Of a stretch of 64,000 nucleotides of DNA, positions 1 to 11,356 are shown one piece after another. This stretch comes from Costus lasius (Eukaryota; Streptophyta; Magnoliopsida; Zingiberales; Costaceae). The stretch's first letter is position 1; the number at the start of each line of letters is the position of its first letter. The notes under the pieces are model-generated. The model was not told the origin of the DNA, made no database searches, and saw only the letters and a list, made by a program, of their open reading frames with translations. The DNA lies in NCBI GenBank assembly GCA_027563935.2, contig JANVAS020000203.1:496001-560000 (forward strand), read 5' to 3'. A program made the translations under genes and the position numbers.

Positions 1-239
1 TTTTGATATAACTATTGCCTTGCATATGTCTAGTGCAAGGATTGCGTGGTGGCAGGTACCCTTATGAGATTTATGAGATTTGAGTTTTGTGAATTTGTGT
101 GTATGGATTTATGGAAATTTTTCAGATCGTGTTTTCTTGAACTCGGTTTTACCTAGCATATGATCGATCTTATATGAAACATCCTGTATCATTTGTGAAT
201 TGTGCCATTTGTTTGGGGTTAAGAATGTGGGATGTTACA
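1..239 (+). repeat. possible 3' end of a gypsy LTR (J)
   Basis: No coding capacity. The segment ends GGGATGTTACA, matching the outer end of the LTR of chromovirus T (also GGGATGTTACA in element orientation), and sequence clearly homologous to an Angela-type leader begins just after it. I infer the tail of a gypsy LTR inserted in the leader of element B. The rest of the 239 bases shows little similarity to the T LTR, so it would be another family. The left end and partner duplication are outside the window. Confidence 0.3.
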
Positions 240-913
240 GCGACTACTGTAAAACCTTAGACGGGTTATTAGGGTTGAAGTCATCCTCTAGTTAAGATCC
301 AAATAGTCTGATCAGACCATCTGACAGCCTAGATGGGTCGACCAGATGGCACCTGTGCGCAAGCACGTGGTGGCTATAGGTCGACTGCAGACAGGCGTGT
401 AGCGATGTCTAGTTGAGACACCAAGTGAACGCTCTTGAGTTAGGCCCGGGGTCATACCCGCTTGCCAGAACTCATGAAGGTTGTTCAGCCCTTAGCGCAT
501 GCATGGTTGACCATTAGGTCAACTCAAGTCAGTTAGGACTTGGTGCATGCAAAGGCAGTGGATCGGACTAGACATGATGAGTGGATCCCTATTAATGTAC
601 CGTTGTAAGGTAATAGGGCACATAAGGAAAATAAAATTAATCCCAATGGGTTTTTTGAAACTTTTATTTCCTTATTATTGGATCACATGTTGATAGTATA
701 CCATGATGAGTGTTTATTTAATCTTATGTGGGCTGCCCAAATTTAATGTGTGCTGTGCTGGGGCCTGCGTGCTTGGATTAATGGTAAATTATTTTTTTAT
801 TGTGATCTGCGCATCACATTTTAATTAATTCATACAATGTAATTGACCTGCGTGTCAATCTTGTCTAGATAGATTAAATTGTATTTTAATCAGACAAGAG
901 CACAGAGCACACA

Positions 914-975
914 TGGCAGAGGCGCATGCAGCTTGAGGCTTGACCAGGTGGAAGGTCTAGAGTTCGACTCTAGGA
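914..975 (+). other. tRNA-like segment in B leader
   Basis: A box A-like TGGCAGAGGCGC (from 914) is followed about 45 bases later by a T-arm: stem CTAGA (957-961), loop GTTCGAC (962-968), stem TCTAG (969-973). The loop fits the box B/T-loop consensus. The stem is preserved with changed base pairs in A and C. The acceptor and D arms are not convincing, so this is tRNA-derived or tRNA-mimicking, not a functional tRNA gene. Confidence 0.5.
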
Positions 976-1311
976 CAGGCGCATTTACCTGGTGGGCGCA
1001 CCTGAGCCTCAGTGGGCGCTTGGACCCTGGGTTGGGCCAGATGAGATGCAAATGACCCATGAAGAGCTCAAGTGAAGACTTAAGTTAAATTAAGGTCTTA
1101 CTTAGGCTTAATGGGCGTTTACCACATAAGATCATCATGCTTTCATTTATTATTGTTTCAATAATTAGAATTGCATGATTTAATCTTCTGCTATCACCAT
1201 AGGGTTTGCATGATAGTTAAGAAGATAAAAGACCGTTAAAATCCAACGTTAAATATCTAGCACGTAAGCCTTCTGACGCGAAACCTCACTGTTCTGACTA
1301 TCGTTGGGGCC

Positions 1312-1335
1312 GTGTTGTACCCACTCAGTGGGCAC
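1312..1335 (+). other. leader hairpin 1 of B
   Basis: Inner stem CCCAC/GTGGG around TCA, an outer GTG/CAC pairing, and an unpaired TTGTA on the 5' side. The same structure is at 28373 in C, 8358 in A and, with different bases, 40554 in D. Confidence 0.65.
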
Positions 1336-1517
1336 GCCCATCTATCTTCAGACGGTGTGCGATTACACCTGCGTGTTACAGAGAAGGGATTTATCGCTTC
1401 TCGTTGCTCAGCATAGCACGTGGTGGTCTAGGGAGTAGGTCGGGTCAGCTTGACCATGTAGGCTACATATGTGGCGCATATGGTAGCTATATGGAGGCAG
1501 CCATCTGTGGGATCAGA

Positions 1518-1549
1518 GACTGTGTTGTACCAACTCAGTTGGCACAGTC
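1518..1549 (+). other. leader hairpin 2 of B
   Basis: Outer stem GACTGTG/CACAGTC (7 bp), 5'-side bulge TTGTA, inner stem CCAAC/GTTGG with loop TCA. D has the same architecture at 40769 with outer arms TTTTGTG/CACAAAA and inner arms CCAGC/GCTGG, so pairing is kept while sequence changes. Confidence 0.7.
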
Positions 1550-1850
1550 TGCTGGATTGCGCAGATGAAGGGGAATCGCACGGGTTGGCGATTGGCAGGT
1601 ATTGCCTACCAGAGACTAGTGCTTGTACTCTCTGTGCATCTTATCTCGCCTGAGCGGGACGCGGAGACCAAGTATGAAATCTGGATCCCATCTCACTAAA
1701 CGAGTGTTACTCTTTCGGACTGTTTAATGGATTTTTCAGTCAGATAAAATAGTGAGAAAAGAATCATTCTTAAGTCCTGGATTGATTCTAAACATTGATA
1801 CTGACCTTGCTGTTCTTGCATTGTTGTAGATTTCTGCAGCAACGAACACC

Positions 1851-2249
1851 ACGAATTTCAATGTGCGATCCCTACTGGAAAGGGAGAAGTTTGCTGGACC
1901 AAACTTCTCAGACTGGTACGGACACCTTAAGATTGTTCTTAAGGCAGAGAGGAAGTTGTATGTCCTCGAGACGGCTATACCGCCTCAACCCGCTGCGAAC
2001 GCCGCAAGGGTGGTTCGCGATGCTTATGAAAAGCATGTCAATGATAGCATTGATGTCGCTTGCCTGATGCTTGCGTCTATGACGCCAGAGCTGCAGCGTC
2101 AGCATGAGGATCCATCTGCTATAGAAATTATAGCAAACCTCAAGATGCTGTATGCTGCGCAGGCTAGGACTGAACGCTATAATTTGACTAAGCTTTTCTT
2201 TCAGAGCAAACTGGCTGAAGGGAGTCCAGTGGGAGCTCACGTACTCAAG
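1851..2249 (+). pseudogene. B gag, N-terminal part, start codon lost
   Basis: Encodes the first 133 codons of a copia Gag (capsid-like RNA-binding polyprotein part) homologous to the Gag starts of A and C. The codon aligned with their ATG is ACG at 1851-1853, so initiation is lost; the first alternative start in frame is GTG at 1863. The frame is cut at 2249 by insertion of element A and resumes exactly in frame at 11357. No zinc knuckle is in this half. Confidence 0.85.
2245..2249. repeat. target-site duplication of A, left copy
   Basis: TCAAG, identical to 11352-11356. A five-base duplication is the usual footprint of LTR-element integration. Confidence 0.9.
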
Positions 2250-3936
2250 TGAAAGTCCCCTAGAACAAAAAGGGGAAAACCCTAATAGGAGGCGCAACAA
2301 AAATTTTCTAGCGGAATCTTAGGGTTTCAAAAGATCGAATGTAAGTTCATGTGATCAACTCCTTATAATGTATAAATCAGATTAGATTCATACCATTGCC
2401 ATCGATCGGATGGTGCCTTGGAAGGAAAGGCGCAAATGTTCCTTCTCCAAAGGTGACGCACACAAACGAATATGGCTTGCTCCTTTGAATCTTTGTGCTA
2501 GCAAAGCTCTTCAAAAGGTCCTTGATCGGTTGAAGGGAATGAGATGAGAGTTCTCTCCTTTTCGAATCCTTCTCCAATGCGTGAAGAAGTCGCCACCCAA
2601 GGAAGCGCCGAAAAGAGGAAGGGTGAGAGGCGAGAATAGAGCATGATAACCTCAACGTGAGGCGTGGTCACGATTTAGAAGTCATGGCTTCTAAAATTAG
2701 TAAACCACTTCTCCTCATGCGCCCATGAGTTTACCCAAGCGCAAATCTCTGATCTCTTGAACCATTCGCTCAAGTAATGAGCTGGTTCAATTAAATTTGG
2801 TTCAAATACCAAATTAAACCAAGCCCTCTGGTCTAGATCATAATTAAACCCTAAGGCTCCAGATCTAACCGTTCATCTCTTGATGCTCCTGATCTCATCG
2901 ATCTAGCATCTATTCTCTCGATCGAAGCTTACCGATCTCAAGCCCTAATCAATCAAACATGATCAGACCAGATCTCACTTACAATCAGAGATTAAATCCC
3001 TTTAAACTGAACCTAAATAATTCAGTCCACACGATCTGACTTAAGTAAGCCATATCATCAATTTGTGCGACCCTGAGGGTTTCCTTTAAATGTCGGTAAC
3101 GATAACTCACGTTATCACGATCAGTGAGGGGTATCTAGCAACACATCACTGTCTCCCGATATAAAGGAAAGAGTCTTCCAAGACTACACCCAAACCACAG
3201 CACAAGTGTGAATCCAATTCACAAGGCATGCAAATTTCCTTTGCCACTGGATGTTCTTATTGGACAAGCGTGTCAAGCTTGTAGCTCCAATATGATGAGC
3301 ATGATTAGATCAGATGAACATAGTCATCTGGGTATGGCCATACACTTTCTCAATCATCTCATCCAGGGGGGCCCTTTAGAACATCACACTCCTTAAACAA
3401 GGAGACGGCAATCCTATATCTATCACTAGTGCCCTAACCTGATTCAAGCTCACCATCCAAGATAGTCTATAACCATTATGTTTCAAATGATATTGAACTA
3501 CCTCAAAACAATGACAATCATCATTTAGAAAACACAAGTGATCTCAAGTCAGAGGAAATGTGCCACTTGTCGCATTCAAGGATTATTCATATTGTGACAA
3601 GCAATTGAATATCCTAGTAGGGTCTGTCCAGTACATCCAATGTACCCATGGGTCTACATCTTATTCCATGCTCGAAGCATCCTATAAGATTAGAACACAT
3701 ATTAGTCTTAACCATATCAAGGCTGTCTCATGTTCACCAAGATATATCGACTAAGGACATCAGTGCATGTCAGCCTAGCTGAACAGCTTTGAGACATTAT
3801 TCAGTAGTACACTTATTGCAGCAGACAATGTAACAAACTGAATAACAACCATTGCCTTTATAAACATAAGAGTTTAAACATGATACTGATACATTCCCAA
3901 GGCCTCAAACATTAGCCTTAAGGGCATACCCCAACA
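2250..3936 (-). repeat. 3' LTR of A
   Basis: In element orientation it starts TGTTGGGGTATGCCC and ends GGGGACTTTCA. Near-identical to 9664-11351; homologous to the LTRs of B, C and I. It contains the short hairpin GATAAC/GTTATC shared by the family and a TTTATATC element that could be a promoter. Confidence 0.95.
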
Positions 3937-3951
3937 ATCTCCCACTTGCAC
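3937..3951 (-). other. polypurine tract of A
   Basis: Read on the minus strand, GTGCAAGTGGGAGAT directly precedes the 3' LTR. It is the plus-strand DNA primer site in reverse transcription and is shared with B, C and D. Confidence 0.8.
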
Positions 3952-3956
3952 TTAAT

Positions 3957-6900
3957 CTAATGGTTGAGAAATCTCAAACCCATATTATTACAGTGCTTCT
4001 CATGCTTCTGCTGCGCCAGAGGCTTAGTAAGCGGGTCTGCCAGATTGTCATCTGTATGAACCTTGCAGACTTTGATCTCGCCACGATCAATGATCTCCCG
4101 GATCAAATGAAACCGTCTCTGTATGTGCTTGGACTTCTGGTGTGACCGTGGTTCCTTTGCTTGTGCGATTGCTCCAGTGTTATCACAAAAGATAACCAAA
4201 GGATCTGCACTCGAAGGAACAACACCAAGTTCCTGAACGAACTTACGAATCCACACTGCCTCCTTGGATGCTTCCGAGGCTGCAACATACTCGGCTTCTA
4301 TTGTGGAATCAGCAACGATTGACTGTTTGAAACTCTACCACACCACTGCTCCTCCATTCAAGCTAAAAATATAGCTTGATTGCGATCGGAAATCATCCTG
4401 GTCAGACTGGAACGAAGCGTCAGTATATCCTTCAATACTGAGTTCTTCCTGACCACCATATATCAAGAACATATCTTTGGTCCTCCGCAGATATTTTAAA
4501 ATGTTCTTGACTGCAATCCAGTGCGCCATACCTGGATTACCTTGGAAACGACTGGTCACGCTTAACCCGTAAGCGACGTCTGGGCGAGTACACAACATCG
4601 CATACATTATGGACCCAATAGCCGAAGCATAAGGCGTATTGTCCATTTCATCTTTCTCAGTCTGTGTTTGTGGACACTGACTCTTCGAAAGATTCAGACC
4701 ATGTCTGACTGGAAGATATCCTCTTTTAGAATTTTCTAAATGAAATCTCTCCAGGACTTTATCGATGTAAGTACTCTGGCACAGCCCGAGAAGCCTCTTA
4801 GATCTATCCCTGTAGATCTTCACACCTAATACATAGGCTGCTTCTCCAAGATCTTTCATCTGGAAACATTTCCTTAACCATGCCTTAACAGCATGCATTT
4901 CAGGAATATCATTTCCAATGATCAAGATATCATCGACGTAGAGGACTAGGAAAGTAATCACGCTCCCACTAAACCTCTTATATACACACGGGTCATCTTC
5001 GTTCTTGATGAAACCAAATTCAGTGATTGATTCATCAAAACAAATATTCCAGCTTCTTGATGCTTGTTTGAGTCCATAAATAGACTTCTTTAACTTGCAT
5101 ATTTTATGACGATCTGATGGATTAGTGAAACCTTCTGGTTGTGTCATATACACATCCTCATCCAGATTTCCATTAAGGAAAGCCGTTTTCACATCCATCT
5201 GCCAGATCTCATAATCGTAATATGCTGCTATCGCGAAAAGAATCCGAATAGACTTAAACATGGCTACAGGTGAGAAAGTTTCATCATAATCTATCCCGTA
5301 GATTTGTTTGAAACCTTTCGCAACTAGCCTGCCTTTATAGGTAACCACGTTACCATCCATGTCAATCTTCTTCTTGAAGATCCATTTACATCCTATAGGG
5401 ATTACTCCCGGAGGAGGATCAACGAAATCCCAGACTTGGTTATCTGACATGGAGTCCATCTCGGCGCGCATAGCTTCAAGCCATCTCGCTGACTCCGGTC
5501 CACTGACCGCATCCGCATAAGTGAGGGGTTCATCATGATCAATGATGTAGACTCCGTCATAGCGCTCAGGCTGTCGACGGATCCTTCCCGATCTATGCGG
5601 TTCCCGTGATATCTGAGCCTCAGGTTGTTCAGTAACCTGTTCTACCGGCTCAGGCTCATCCAACTGTGCTTGACCACTTTGTCCTTCCTCTGGATTCTCA
5701 TCCAGCTTTATTTCTCTCCCACTGGCCTCTTGCAGAAGATACTCCTTCTCAAGAAATATGGCCGTCCGAGCAACAAATACTTTGTTCTCTTTGGGATCGT
5801 AGAAATAATAACCCTTAGTTTCCTTAGGGTAACCGACAAAGATACATTTCTCAGATCTGCTCTCTAGTTTCCCAGAGGCGAGCTTTTTGACATAAGCCTC
5901 GCAGCCCCAGATCCTGATAAATGTTTAGCTCGGCTGTTTCCCATACCATAACTCATATGGCGTCTTTGAAACTGCCTTGGATGGCACTCGGTTTAGTACC
6001 TTTGCAGCTGTCTCCAGTGCAAATCCCCAAAAGGAGTAAGGTAGAGCAGCCTGACTCATCATAGAACGAACCATATCAAGTAACGTTCTATTTCTCCTCT
6101 CGGACACACCATTCCATTGCGGTGTTCCTGGCTGAGTGAGCTGTGAGATAATCCCACACTCCTTCAGATAGTCAGTAAACTCTCGACTTAGGTATTCTCC
6201 ACCTCGATCAGAACGAAGTGCCTTGATATGTCGGCCTAGCTGATTTTGTACTTCATTCTTGAATTCTTTGAACTTGTCAAAAGATTCACTCTTATGTCTC
6301 ATCAGATAGACATAACCGTACCTACTGAAATCATCAGTGAAGGTGATGAAGTATTGATAGCCACCTCTGGCATGTTTACTAAATGGCCCACACACATCAC
6401 TGTGTATAAGGTCAAGTAAACCTGAAGCCCTTTGACCTTTGTGGGGAAAAGGTGACTTCGTCATTTTACCCATTAAACAAGCTTTGCATGTATCAATCTC
6501 CTCATAGGAGAATGATCCCAGCAGTCCATAATCATGCAACAGCTTAATGCGTTTCTTGTTAATATGGCCTAAACGACTATGCCATAGCAAGGTGCTGTCA
6601 TCAGTATATTTGGCTTTCTTATTATCAATATTGTGTATAGAACATTCCATGTCCAACATAAATAACCCATTGTTAATTGAACCAGTAGCATAAACAATAT
6701 TATCTAAAGTAAGAATACACTTTGAAATATTGCATTCAAAGGAAAACCCTTTCCTGACAAGAGCAGGAATAGAGATAATATTTTTAGTAATACTTGGAAC
6801 AAAGTAACAACTGTTTAATTCTAACACAAGTCCAGATGGTAAAGAGATGAAATAGTCTCCTACAACAACAGCAGCAACCCATGCCCCGTTTCCAACTCGT

Positions 6901-7841
6901 AGGTCCACCTCATGCTGTCCCACCTGTCTTCTTCTCTTGAGTTCCTGTACATTTGAACAAATGTGAACTCCACATGCAGTGTCCAACACCCATGATATAG
7001 AAGAAGATGAAACCATGACTTACGTCACGTAAATACCTGAGCCAGAAGCGATGCTTCCCCTCTTGTCTCCTTGGAGCGCTTTACAGTCCTTTTTCCAGTG
7101 ACCCAGCTGGCCACAGTGGAAACATCTGTATTCCTTCGACCGCTTGACCTTCTGTTTCAGAGCCTTGTTGTAGTTCTTGACTGGGGTCTTGCCCTTCTTC
7201 CCCTTCTTCTTGTTCCTTGAAGGAAACATCAAGACAGAGGTTGAAGGCTTTCCCTTCAGAGTCTCCTCAGTAGTCAAGAGCATATTCAGTAGCTCTGCCG
7301 GAGTACAATCGATTTTGTTCATATTAAAGTTAATAATGAATGCATCGAAAGAGGGCGGGAGAGACTGCAGAATAATGTCTACAGCAAGCTCCTGATTGAT
7401 GGTATGCCCCAGTTTCTCTAGAGCCTCCTTGTGCCCAATCATCTTGAGCACGTGAGCTCCCACTAGGCTCCCTTCAGCCAGTTTGCTCTGAAAGAAAAGC
7501 TTGGTCAAATTGTAGCGCTCAGTCCTCGCCTGTGCAGCATACAGCATCTTGAGGTTTGCTATAATTTCTATAGCAGACATATCCTCATGCTGACGTTGCA
7601 GCGGTGGCGTCATAGACGCTAGCATCAGGCAAGCGACATCAATGCTATCATTGACATGCTTTTCATAGGCATCCCGAACCGCCCTTGCGGCGTTCGGAGC
7701 GGGTTGAGGCGGTATAGCCGTCTCAAGGACATACAGTTTCCTCTCTGCCTTAAGAACAATCTTAAGGTGTCCGTACCAGTCTGAGAAGTTCGGCCCAGCA
7801 AACTTCTCCCTTTCCAGTAGGGATCGCACATTGAAGTTCAT
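3957..7841 (-). pseudogene. A gag-pol polyprotein (copia), three premature stops
   Basis: One frame of 1,295 codons starting at ATG 7841. Order: Gag (about 1-235), zinc knuckle CFHCGQLGHWKKDC (240-253), aspartic protease with LDTAC (D287), integrase (HHCC region, then DVCGPF, SDRGGEY and SERRNRT for the D-D-E core), reverse transcriptase with YVDD (about 968-971), RNase H with TEAEY-type motif to the C-terminus. The order PR-INT-RT-RH is diagnostic of Ty1/copia. In-frame stops: TAA 7020-7022 (Gag/PR junction), TAA 5925-5927 (after the integrase core), TAG 4335-4337 (RNase H). There are no frameshifts; C has exactly the same total length. In life it would form virus-like particles in the cytoplasm and copy its RNA into DNA for integration. 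Confidence 0.95.
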
Positions 7842-8144
7842 GGTGTTCGTTGCTGCAGGAATCTACAACAATGCAAGAACAGCAAGGTCAGTATCAATGT
7901 TCAGAATCAATCCAGGACTTAAGAAAGATTCTTTTCTCACTATTTTATCTGGCTGAAAAATCCAGCAAAAACAGCCCGAAAGAGTAGAACTCTTTTAGTG
8001 AGATGGGATCCAGATTTCATACTTGGTCTCCGCGTCCCGCTCAGGCGAGATAAGATGCACAGAGAGTACAAGCACTAATCTCTGGTAAGCTGTCCCAGCC
8101 AATCGCCAACCCGTGCGATTCCCCTTCATCTGGGCAATCTAGCA

Positions 8145-8176
8145 GACTGTGCCAACTGAGTTGGTACAACACAATC
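8145..8176 (-). other. leader hairpin 2 of A
   Basis: Minus strand: outer arms GATTGTG/CACAGTC (one T-G wobble where B and C have C-G), bulge TTGTA, inner arms CCAAC/GTTGG around TCA. Confidence 0.65.
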
Positions 8177-8357
8177 TCTGACCCCACAGATGGCTGCCTC
8201 CATGCGCTACCATATGCGCCACATATGTAGCCTACATGGTCAAGCTGACCCGACCTACTCCCTGGACCACCACGTGCTATGCTGAGCAACGAGAAGCGAT
8301 GAATCCCTTCTCTGTAACACGCAGGTGTAATCCAGCACCGTCTGAAGATAGATGGAC

Positions 8358-8381
8358 GTGCCCACTGAGTGGGTACAACAC
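8358..8381 (-). other. leader hairpin 1 of A
   Basis: Minus strand: GTG, TTGTA bulge, stem CCCAC/GTGGG around TCA, then CAC. Identical to hairpin 1 of B and C. Confidence 0.6.
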
Positions 8382-8712
8382 GGCTCCAACGATAGTCAGA
8401 ACAGTGAGGTTTCGCGTCAGAAGGCTTACGAGCTTGATATTTTAGCGTTGGATTTTAACGGTCTTTTATCTTCTTCACTATCATGCAATTCCTATGGTGA
8501 TAGCAGAAGATAAATAAATCATGCTGTTCTACTTATATAAACAATAAAAGAAAGCATGGATCTTATGTGGTAAAAGCCCATAGGCTAAGTAAGACCTTAA
8601 TTAACTTAAGTCTTCACTTGCTTTTCTTCATGGGACTTTTGCTGCTCATTTGGCCCAAACCAGGGCCCAAGCGCCATCTACAGCTCAGGTGCGCCCACCA
8701 GGAAAATGCGCC

Positions 8713-8775
8713 TGTCCTAGGGTCGAACCCTAGACCTCCCACCTGGTCAAGCCACTGCTGCATGCGCCTCTGCCA
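8713..8775 (-). other. tRNA-like segment in A leader
   Basis: Minus strand: box A-like TGGCAGAGGCGC, then T-arm CTAGG, loop GTTCGAC, CCTAG (8717-8733). The fifth pair is G-C here, A-T in B and G-T in C. Confidence 0.5.
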
Positions 8776-9650
8776 AGTGTGCTCAGTGCTCTTGTCTGAT
8801 TAACTTACAAATTAATCTATCTAGACAAGATTGACACGCAGGTCAATTACACTTTATAAATTAAATACAATGTGATACGCAGATCACAATAATTAATTTA
8901 CAACTTTAATACAGGCACGCAGGCCCCAGCACAGCACACATTTAACATGGGCAGCCCACATAAGAATAAATAAACAAGCATATGCCACAATCAAACATGT
9001 GATCCTTTCAAGAAAATAAAATTTTTGAAAAAACCCCATTGGCATCAATTTTATTTTCCTTATATGCCCTACTACCTTACAACGGTCCATTACTAGGGAT
9101 CCACTCATCCAACCTAGTCAGATCCATTGCCCTTGCATGCACCAAGTCGTAACTGACTTGAGTTGACCCAGTGGTCAACCATGCATGCGCCAGGGCTGAA
9201 CGACCACTATGAGGTCTGGCAAGCGGGTGTGACCCCGGGCCTAACTCATGTGCGTTCATTAGTTGTCTCAACCAGACATACACGCCTATCTGCAGTCGAC
9301 CTATAGCCACCAGGTGCTTGCGCACAGGTGCTATCTGGTCAACCCATCAAGGCTGTCAGATGGTCTGATCAGACTATCTGGATCTAACCTAGGGGATGAC
9401 TTCAACCCTAATAACCCGTCTAAGGGTTTAAAGTAAGGCCTTAGATCTAATGTGGAGCGCGCATGATACAAGTTTTTGACAAAACAAAGACTTTAACAAG
9501 CGCCTACATAAACATGAAAAATACACATGCGCCAACATCTAAAAAAAAAAACTAGCATGTAGTTTCGCATGTGATGACAATTAGATCTATGCATCGCAAA
9601 TAAGGATCACACAGTAACATGAAGCAATCATATGAACATACAATAACTTC

Positions 9651-9661
9651 CTCTGATACCA
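9651..9661 (-). other. primer-binding site of A
   Basis: TGGTATCAGAG on the minus strand, two bases inside the 5' LTR. It complements the 3' end of plant initiator tRNA-Met. Confidence 0.9.
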
Positions 9662-9663
9662 AT

Positions 9664-11351
9664 TGAAAGTCCCCTAGAACAAAAAGGGGAAAACCCTAAT
9701 AGGAGGCGCAACAAAAATTTTCTAGCGGAATCTTAGGGTTTCAAAAGATCGAATGTAAGTTCATGTGATCAACTCCTTATAATGTATAAATCAGATTAGA
9801 TTCATACCATTGCCATCGATCGGATGGTGCCTTGGAAGGAAAGGCGCAAATGTTCCTTCTCCAAAGGTGACGCACACAAACGAATATGGCTTGCTCCTTT
9901 GAATCTTTGTGCTAGCAAAGCTCTTCAAAAGGTCCTTGATCGGTTGAAGGGAATGAGATGAGAGTTCTCTCCTTTTCGAATCCTTCTCCAATGAATGAAG
10001 AAGTCGCCACCCAAGGAAGCACCGAAAAGTGGAAGGGTGAGAGGCGAGAATAGAGCATGATAATCTCAACGTGAGGCGTGGTCACGATTTAGAAGTCATG
10101 GCTTCTAAAATTAGTAAACCACTTCTCCTCATGCGCCCATGAGTTTACCCAAGCGCAAATCTCTGATCTCTTGAACCATGCGCTCAAGTAATGAGCTGGT
10201 TCAATTAAATTTGGTTCAAATACCAAATTAAACCAAGCCCTCTGGTCTAGATCATAATTAAACCCTAAGGCTCCAGATCTAACCGTTCATCTCTTGATGC
10301 TCCTGATCTCATCGATCTAGCATCTATTCTCTCGATCGAAGCTTACCGATCTCAAGCCCTAATCAATCAAACATGATCAGACCAGATCTCACTTACAATC
10401 AGAGATTAAATCCCTTTAAACTGAACCCAAATAATTCAGTCCACACGATCTGACTTAAGTAAGCCATATCATCAATTTGTGCGACCCTGAGGGTTTCCTT
10501 TAAATGTCGGTAACGATAACTCACGTTATCACGATCAGTGAGGGGTATCTAGCAACACATCACTGTCTCCCGATATAAAGGAAAGAGTCTTCCAAGACTA
10601 CACCCAAACCACAGCACAAGTGTGAATCCAATTCACAAGGCATGCAAATTTCCTTTGCCACTGGATGTTCTTATTGGACAAGCGTGTCAAGCTTGTAGCT
10701 CCAATATGATGAGCATGATTAGATCAGATGAACATAGTCATCTGGGTATGGCCATACACTTTCTCAATCATCTCATCCAGGGGGGCCCTTTAGAACATCA
10801 CACTCCTTAAACAAGGAGACGGCAATCCTATATCTATCACTAGTGCCCTAACCTGATTCAAGCTCATCATCCAAGATAGTCTATAACCATTATGTTTCAA
10901 ATGATATTGAACTACCTCAAAACAATGACAATCATCATTTAGAAAACACAAGTGATCTCAAGTCAGAGGAAATGTGCCACTTGTCGCATTCAAGGATTAT
11001 TCATATTGTGACAAGCAATTGAATATCCTAGTAGGGTCTGTCCAGTACATCCAATGTACCCATGGGTCTACATCTTATTCCATGCTCGAAGCATCCTATA
11101 AGATTAGAACACATATTAGTCTTAACCATATCAAGGCTGTCTCATGTTCACCAAGATATATCGACTAAGGACTTAACTACATGTCAGCCTAGCTGAACAG
11201 CATTTGAGACATTATTCAGAAGTACACTTATTGCAGCAGACAATGTAACAAACTGAATAATAACCATTGCCTTTATAAACATAAGAGTTTATACATGATA
11301 CTGATACATTCCCAAGGCCTCAAACATTAGCCTTAAGGGCATACCCCAACA
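9664..11351 (-). repeat. 5' LTR of A
   Basis: 1,688 bp, TG...CA in element orientation, near-identical to 2250-3936. Its outer end abuts the right TCAAG. Confidence 0.95.
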
Positions 11352-11356
11352 TCAAG
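11352..11356. repeat. target-site duplication of A, right copy
   Basis: TCAAG, matching 2245-2249; the B gag frame resumes at the next base. Confidence 0.9.

Larger units (their letters stand above)
240..1850 (+). other. 5' leader of copia B
   Basis: Long untranslated leader, homologous along its length to the leaders of C (27064-28912) and A (7842-9650, minus). Long leaders of this kind are typical of Angela/BARE elements. It holds a tRNA-like segment and two strong hairpins, listed separately. Short open frames inside it are not conserved in frame between copies, so I do not call genes. Confidence 0.8.
7842..9650 (-). other. 5' leader of copia A
   Basis: 1.8-kb untranslated leader between primer site and Gag ATG, homologous to 27064-28912 of C. 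It holds the tRNA-like segment and both hairpins. No conserved reading frame. Confidence 0.85.
2250..11351 (-). mobile_element. complete Ty1/copia element A, Angela/BARE-type, nested in B
   Basis: Full-length 9,102-bp element in minus orientation with two LTRs of 1,687 and 1,688 bp, iMet primer site, leader, one gag-pol frame and polypurine tract, flanked by TCAAG duplications. By eye the LTRs differ at roughly 18 positions (about 1 percent). Three in-frame stops disable the polyprotein. Confidence 0.95.
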
